From Flavobacteriales bacterium (lineage in GTDB: Bacteria; Bacteroidota; Bacteroidia; Flavobacteriales_D; Crocinitomicaceae): a DNA stretch of 43,379 nt. Shown piece by piece: positions 38,636 through 43,379 of the stretch; position 1 is the first letter of the stretch, and each line of letters starts with the position of its first letter. The stretch lies in NCBI GenBank assembly GCA_947463345.1, contig CANHSA010000003.1:1-43379 (forward strand), read 5' to 3'. Made by a program: the position numbers and the translations under genes. A model generated the notes under the pieces. It was not told the origin of the DNA, searched no databases, and saw only the letters and a list, made by a program, of their open reading frames with translations.

Positions 38636-39187
38636 ATGCGTCCCAATCCAAATCTACAAAATGAAAATGTTGCCGAATATTTGCTTTATATTTTTCAAAT
38701 AGAAGCACTTATCCGCACCCTAGACCTCGATATCAACCGATTAGAAACCGAGCTTTTAGCACCGGCTTTTCCGGATCCCACTCAATTGCAATATCAGCTT
38801 TCTTGGTACAACGAGATTGTTCTAGAAATGCGCCAGCGCGGTCTTCAAAAAGAAGGGCATCTCGATCAAGTGGAGGAAATTCTACTCGAATTGATTTATT
38901 TGCACAACACCCTACTTACTATTCTCAACGACGAAAAGTACAAAGGACTCTGCGACCACGCAACTGAGGCGTTGCAAGCTTTCAAAACGAAGTCAAATAT
39001 GGCCAACAGACACGACATCGAAGCGCTCTTGCATGCCATGTTCATGAAGTTGCAACTCAAAATGAAAAAACAAGACATCAGTCCGGAAACCGAGGCTGCG
39101 TTTGATTTATTTCGCATTCAACTGGCCTATCTCTCTCAAAACTATCAGCGCATGAAAGCCGGCGAACTCAATTTTATTCAAAATTAG
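38636..39187 (+). CDS. DUF4924-family protein
   Basis: NVAEYLLYIFQIEALIRTLDLDINRLE...WYNEIVLEMRQRGLQKEGHLDQV. Confidence 0.75.
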   Translation: MRPNPNLQNENVAEYLLYIFQIEALIRTLDLDINRLETELLAPAFPDPTQLQYQLSWYNEIVLEMRQRGLQKEGHLDQVEEILLELIYLHNTLLTILNDEKYKGLCDHATEALQAFKTKSNMANRHDIEALLHAMFMKLQLKMKKQDISPETEAAFDLFRIQLAYLSQNYQRMKAGELNFIQN

Positions 39188-39196
39188 ATAGACGCG

Positions 39197-39649
39197 CTAG
39201 CTGTGCTTCGGAAAGTGTTCCATTACAAGTAGCTGCTTTTCTTTTGTATCAATTCCGTACACCAAATGGTTATCTCCATTGCTTAAAATGAGGAAGTTGG
39301 CGCCCAATTTTTGTTGATACGTAGAAATTTGCATGAAAACTTCATGGGTGAGCTTTATTTCTGGAGCTTTGCATTCCACCAACACTTCGGCTTCAAATTG
39401 CGCGTTGTAAATCACGATATCCCAGCGCCGCGTAAAACCATTGTACTGAATTTGTTTTTCTACGGCTATTTTTTCAAGCGGATACCCCTGGTGTAAGTGA
39501 AAGAAGGCAATGAGGTGCTGCCTGACCCATTCTTCGGGTGTCAGGATAATTTGTTTTTTGCGTACCAAACAATTGACATAGATGCGACCAGCACGACTGC
39601 TTAATTTCAAAGGTGCTTTTGGTAAATTTAAAGGACGCAATAGAGACAT
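39197..39649 (-). CDS. Stand-alone HsdR-N-like (type I restriction N-terminal) nuclease-fold protein
   Basis: LTPEEWVRQHLIAFFHLHQGYPLEKIAVEKQI...RRWDIVIYN...VLVECKAPEIKL (PD-(D/E)xK-like D...ExK). Confidence 0.8.
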   Translation of the reverse strand: MSLLRPLNLPKAPLKLSSRAGRIYVNCLVRKKQIILTPEEWVRQHLIAFFHLHQGYPLEKIAVEKQIQYNGFTRRWDIVIYNAQFEAEVLVECKAPEIKLTHEVFMQISTYQQKLGANFLILSNGDNHLVYGIDTKEKQLLVMEHFPKHS

Positions 39650-40869
39650 CAGATGCCCGGTAGAATAAGGTGAATGTCTTTGTACTGAAGGTCGAATACC
39701 TTGCCAAGAACTTCGTTAGTCAAGATTCCTCTGAACATATAAACACCGTTGCGGAAACCCGGATGGCTGCGAATAAGGTCTGGAACACCACCGCGTTCGC
39801 CCATTTCTAAAAGCAAAGGTGAAAGCGTGTTGGAAAGTGCAAAAGAAGCTGTTCTCGAGACTCTAGATGCGATGTTAGGGACACAATAGTGGGTCACTTC
39901 ATGCTTTACAAACGTTGGCTCGCTATGATTGGTAATGCGCGAAGTTTCGAAACAACCTCCTTGATCGATACTTACGTCGAGTACAACTGAACCTGGTTTC
40001 ATTTGAGCGATCATTTCTTCGGTCACGACGCAGGGTGTTCTGCCAATGGTAGAACGCAGCGCACCAATCACGACATCGGCTCTTTTCACCGCTTTTGCCA
40101 ACACTTTCGGCTGTAATACGGAGGTGTAAACGCGTTGACCGAGGTCGTTTTGAAGACGTCTGAGTCTGGACAACGAGTTGTCAAAAATCTTAACAGATGC
40201 ACCAAGTCCTAATGCGGCACGGGTTGCGAATTCTCCAACGGTTCCGGCGCCAAGCACGACAATTTCTGTTGGCTGAACACCTGCAATGCCGCCGAGCATG
40301 AGTCCTTTACCTTCTGAAAAAGAAGAAAGGAGCTCACCTGCAACAAGTACCGATGTTGTTCCGGCGATTTCGCTCATGGTGCGTACTATGGAAAAAACGC
40401 CTTCTTCGTCGCGGATGTAGTCCCAGGCGATGGCCGTAATTTTTTTAGCACTGAGTTGCTGCAAGATTTCTTTGGGTTGCGTGGCTAATTGCAGTGCTGA
40501 AATAAAGGTTTGATTGCCTGGCATGTAGGCAATTTCTTCTTCTGAAGGCGGCGCTACTTTTAAAATGATGTCAGACTGATAAATCGCTTTGCGGTCATAA
40601 ATGATTTGTGCACCTGCCTCGCTGTATTCGTTGTCTGTGAAATGTGCACCTTCGCCGGCGTTGCTTTCGAGCAGTACTTGGTGTCCGTTGGCAACAAGTA
40701 AACTCACGGCCTCTGGAACTAATGCAACTCTCCTTTCTTGGAAAGAGGTTTCTTTAGGAATACCAATCAGGAGGTTGCCTTTCTTGCGACGGACCTCCAA
40801 TAAATCCTCTTTAGGCAGGAGTGCTCCTTGTTGGATTAACGTTTTGAGCAAATGTGGATCAGTGGTCAT
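39649..40869 (-). CDS. ald: Alanine dehydrogenase
   Basis: IGIPKETSFQERRVALVPEAV, VLGAGTVGEFATRAALGLGASVKIFDNSLSRLRRLQ, VLDVSIDQGGCFETS. Start at MTTDPHLL (40869). Confidence 0.93.
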   Translation of the reverse strand: MTTDPHLLKTLIQQGALLPKEDLLEVRRKKGNLLIGIPKETSFQERRVALVPEAVSLLVANGHQVLLESNAGEGAHFTDNEYSEAGAQIIYDRKAIYQSDIILKVAPPSEEEIAYMPGNQTFISALQLATQPKEILQQLSAKKITAIAWDYIRDEEGVFSIVRTMSEIAGTTSVLVAGELLSSFSEGKGLMLGGIAGVQPTEIVVLGAGTVGEFATRAALGLGASVKIFDNSLSRLRRLQNDLGQRVYTSVLQPKVLAKAVKRADVVIGALRSTIGRTPCVVTEEMIAQMKPGSVVLDVSIDQGGCFETSRITNHSEPTFVKHEVTHYCVPNIASRVSRTASFALSNTLSPLLLEMGERGGVPDLIRSHPGFRNGVYMFRGILTNEVLGKVFDLQYKDIHLILPGI

Positions 40870-41299
40870 AGTGCAGCGTGATTTCTCGACTGAGGTCAGA
40901 TTCAATACGAATATACAGTCTAAAGTGGGGTTTTGGAAGGATTCTCTCGATTTTTTGTGGCCATTCAATAAAAAAATAGGCGTTTGAATCTAGGAGTTCT
41001 TCCAGTCCTAAGTTAAGCAGTTCATTTTCATTTTCAATGCGATAGCAGTCGAGGTGATAAACTTGACCTTTCGAAGGACTCTCATAATTTTGAACGATTG
41101 CAAAGGTCGGGGAGCCTTCAAAATGCGCAATTTGTGCTTCTTGCAGCAGTGCACGCACTAATGTCGTTTTGCCGCTGCCCATTTCGGCATCTAGCGCGAG
41201 TAAACCTGGTTTGGGGAGTAAAGTCCAAATTTCCTTGGCTATAGAATCGAGATCTTCTAGCCTGATCTTCGTCCAAGATCTAATGATTTCAGTCGGCAT
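40859..41299 (-). CDS. tsaE: tRNA threonylcarbamoyladenosine biosynthesis ATPase TsaE
   Basis: GLLALDAEMGSGKTTLVRALLQE, GSPTFAIVQNYES, VYHLDCYRI. Start at MPTEIIRS. Confidence 0.95.
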   Translation of the reverse strand: MPTEIIRSWTKIRLEDLDSIAKEIWTLLPKPGLLALDAEMGSGKTTLVRALLQEAQIAHFEGSPTFAIVQNYESPSKGQVYHLDCYRIENENELLNLGLEELLDSNAYFFIEWPQKIERILPKPHFRLYIRIESDLSREITLHYDH

Positions 41300-42068
41300 T
41301 GTAGGGTAAAACTTGATGGTCAGCCCATTGAAGTAGCTCGAGTTGCTCGTTGGAAAAACGGGCAAAAGTTTGGTATTTTATCCAATCGCCTGTATTGATA
41401 TATAAGGCCTTATCACAAGGTAAATACAAAGGAAGGTGGCGGTGGCCAAAAAGATAGTAGTTGTGGTGCTGCTTGCTTTGCATTTGCTGTACATAAGCAT
41501 AGAGCCATTCTTGTTCGGCCCCGTTGTAAATAGCGTCTTTTGCGCCCCCATTGGCTCGGCTTCTTTTAGATAGCAAACCGGCAAGCTGTAGGCCGAAATT
41601 AGGATGCAAGCGCGCAAAAAGCCATTGGCAAAGAGCGCTTCTGAAAAATTGTTTCAGAAACTTGTATTTGTAATCGCCAGGGCCCAGGCCGTCGCCATGG
41701 TGGAGATAAAATTGTTTGCCAGCGTGTTCAAAAGTGTATTCATTGCTGTGGATGCGCATGCCTAGTTCTTTTTCAAAGTAGTCAAATACCCACATGTCGT
41801 GGTTTCCTTTGAAAAAATGTATCTCAATACCAGCGTCGGTGAGTTCTGCTATTTTGCCTAAAAGGCGGGTATAGCCTTTTGGTACAACAGTTTTGTATTC
41901 GTACCAAAAATCAAAAACATCGCCGAGTAAAAAAATGGCTTTAGCAGTTGGGCGGATATGATCGAGCCAAGCAATAAAAGCCCTTTCTCGGTCGGCACTT
42001 TTTTGTGCATTGGGAGCCCCAAGATGTAAATCAGAGGCAAAATAGAGGTATTTAGTGTCTAGGGCCAT
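41289..42068 (-). CDS. lpxH: UDP-2,3-diacylglucosamine diphosphatase (LpxH-like metallophosphatase)
   Basis: YFASDLHLGAP, FLLGDVFDFWYEY, FKGNHDMW, LHHGDGLGPGD, FGHRHLP. Confidence 0.92.
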   Translation of the reverse strand: MALDTKYLYFASDLHLGAPNAQKSADRERAFIAWLDHIRPTAKAIFLLGDVFDFWYEYKTVVPKGYTRLLGKIAELTDAGIEIHFFKGNHDMWVFDYFEKELGMRIHSNEYTFEHAGKQFYLHHGDGLGPGDYKYKFLKQFFRSALCQWLFARLHPNFGLQLAGLLSKRSRANGGAKDAIYNGAEQEWLYAYVQQMQSKQHHNYYLFGHRHLPLYLPCDKALYINTGDWIKYQTFARFSNEQLELLQWADHQVLPYNAD

Positions 42069-43174
42069 TAAAAACCAAAAATTTGCTGAAGCGTTTGTTC
42101 GAGGGCAGCTCCTCTTAGATTGGTAGCAATGACACGTCCTTCTTTATCAAGTAGAACCGTAAATGGAATTGAATTGACGCCATATTGTTGGGCTACTTTG
42201 CTTTTCCAGCCGCCGAGGTCACTAACGTGGTTGGGCCAGCTTAATTGGTCTGCAGCAATTGCGGCCAACCATTTGTCTTTGTTAGAGTCTAGAGAGACGC
42301 TCATGACGGTGAAGCCTGCATCTTTGTATTTTTGGTAATTCTTGACCACATTTGGGTTTTCGGCTCGGCAAGGACCACACCAAGAGGCCCAGAAGTCTAG
42401 CAAGACCACCTGACCTTGAAGGTCAGATAATTTCATTTTCTTTTTGCCGTCGGTGCGCAATTCTTCAAAATCTGGAACAGCTTTGCCGCGGGCAAAAGGG
42501 TTGGCTGCATCTTTAGCCTGCTTTGTGGCAAGGTAATTTTTGTAGAGATTTTGCACAATGGCACTCTGATTGAAACTTTGGTAAAGCGGGACAATCAACT
42601 TTTCGTAGGATTCAAAATCTTGTTCGATCTGGATACCGCTGAGCGGTAAGATGAGCGCAGCTGAGTTGGCATACATGCCGACAAAACTTTGCAATGCAGT
42701 CTGAAATTGACTGTATTCTTGAGTCATGTATGCATTGATTTGCGCTTCTTTGGTGGCATCTAGCTTGATTGCATTTAGGGCGGAGTCTGCCTTTGCCCGC
42801 CAATTGGAATTCAGCACCACATACTCGTGCATTTGTCTGGATTCTTCGGCATTGACAAAGTTGCAGAATTGAAGCAAATTGCGTCCGTCGCCGAAAATTT
42901 GAATGGGTGTGGAGTCTCGGATAACGAGATTGAGGTTGTTTTGGCCTACCCGCAAAACATAGTAGTCAGGGCCGGAAAGAGTGCCCTTAAGTTCAAAATT
43001 ACCTTTTGCACTTATGGGGCTTGCATAATAATTTTTGAAGGTGCTGCCAAATTGTTGTGATAGGTATACTGAATCTACGCCACTCGAAAATATTTGCCCA
43101 CTCACTTTGAATTGTTGGCCTTGACCCCAACAAAACAAAGGAAACAGTATAAAGAAGGTAAAGCTAAGTTTCAT
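42068..43174 (-). CDS. TlpA/ResA-like thioredoxin with N-terminal DUF4369-like domain
   Basis: FKVSGQIFSSGVDSVYLSQQ...; VVLLDFWASWCGPCRAENPNVVKNYQKY; GVNSIPFTVLLDKEGRVIATNLRG. Confidence 0.92.
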   Translation of the reverse strand: MKLSFTFFILFPLFCWGQGQQFKVSGQIFSSGVDSVYLSQQFGSTFKNYYASPISAKGNFELKGTLSGPDYYVLRVGQNNLNLVIRDSTPIQIFGDGRNLLQFCNFVNAEESRQMHEYVVLNSNWRAKADSALNAIKLDATKEAQINAYMTQEYSQFQTALQSFVGMYANSAALILPLSGIQIEQDFESYEKLIVPLYQSFNQSAIVQNLYKNYLATKQAKDAANPFARGKAVPDFEELRTDGKKKMKLSDLQGQVVLLDFWASWCGPCRAENPNVVKNYQKYKDAGFTVMSVSLDSNKDKWLAAIAADQLSWPNHVSDLGGWKSKVAQQYGVNSIPFTVLLDKEGRVIATNLRGAALEQTLQQIFGF

Positions 43175-43175
43175 G

Positions 43176-43379
43176 TTACTTAAAAATTTGAGCCAGTTTA
43201 TCTTGTAATTTTTGACCGCGGAGGTTGGTGCCTATGATTTTTCCTTCTGGGTTCAGCAGGACTGTATACGGAATGCCATCAAATTGATACAATTGTGGAA
43301 GCTGCGATTTCCAACCTAATTGTTCGTTGACTTGGTCTGGCCAGGGCATGCCGAAGGTTTTGATGCCTTTTTGCCACTC
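43176..43379 (-). CDS. Second TlpA-like thioredoxin, C-terminal 67 aa (truncated by window edge)
   Basis: EWQKGIKTFGMPWPDQVNEQLGWKSQLPQLYQFDGIPYTVLLNPEGKIIGTNLRGQKLQDKLAQIFK*, clearly paralogous to the 42068-43174 C-terminus. Confidence 0.85.
   Translation of the reverse strand, partial: EWQKGIKTFGMPWPDQVNEQLGWKSQLPQLYQFDGIPYTVLLNPEGKIIGTNLRGQKLQDKLAQIFK

Noticed and set aside
39197-39649. Restriction-modification system based on the HsdR-N domain
   Set aside because: No methyltransferase, specificity or motor subunit in the neighbourhood.

Overview
The window is compact, mostly housekeeping chromosome from a Bacteroidota bacterium, probably Flavobacteriales. The lineage call rests on T9SS sorting tails, TAnnTTTG promoter boxes and a lineage-style DnaG. 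I see about 38 protein genes on both strands, two tandem tRNA-Glu genes and several intrinsic terminators. I found no phage, IS element, CRISPR array or complete defence system. Recognisable genes include elbB, meaB, two T9SS surface proteins, a Crp/Fnr regulator with a DUF983 protein, dnaK, carB, a polyprenyl synthetase, dnaG, two MscS channels, pdxJ, nadK, three FKBP-type PPIases (one fused to a cyclophilin), ribD, alkB, rpsT, sucD, a CCA-adding enzyme, an RRM protein, ald, tsaE, lpxH and TlpA-like thioredoxins. The most interesting signals are regulatory. (1) A Crp/Fnr protein has Val at the position of E. coli CRP Glu181. Its own operon carries a perfect GTAA-N6-TTAC palindrome centred about 40-41 bp upstream of a start codon that coincides with the predicted TSS. 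(2) A TAnnTTTG box sits 3-4 nt before the ATG in several genes, implying leaderless mRNAs; it often lies directly behind the upstream gene's terminator. (3) The DnaG zinc-ribbon ligands are mostly lost. (4) The dnaK intergenic region is rich in dyads. (5) A 53-aa membrane ORF is missing from the supplied ORF track. All functional claims come from reading the sequence only; no searches were run.
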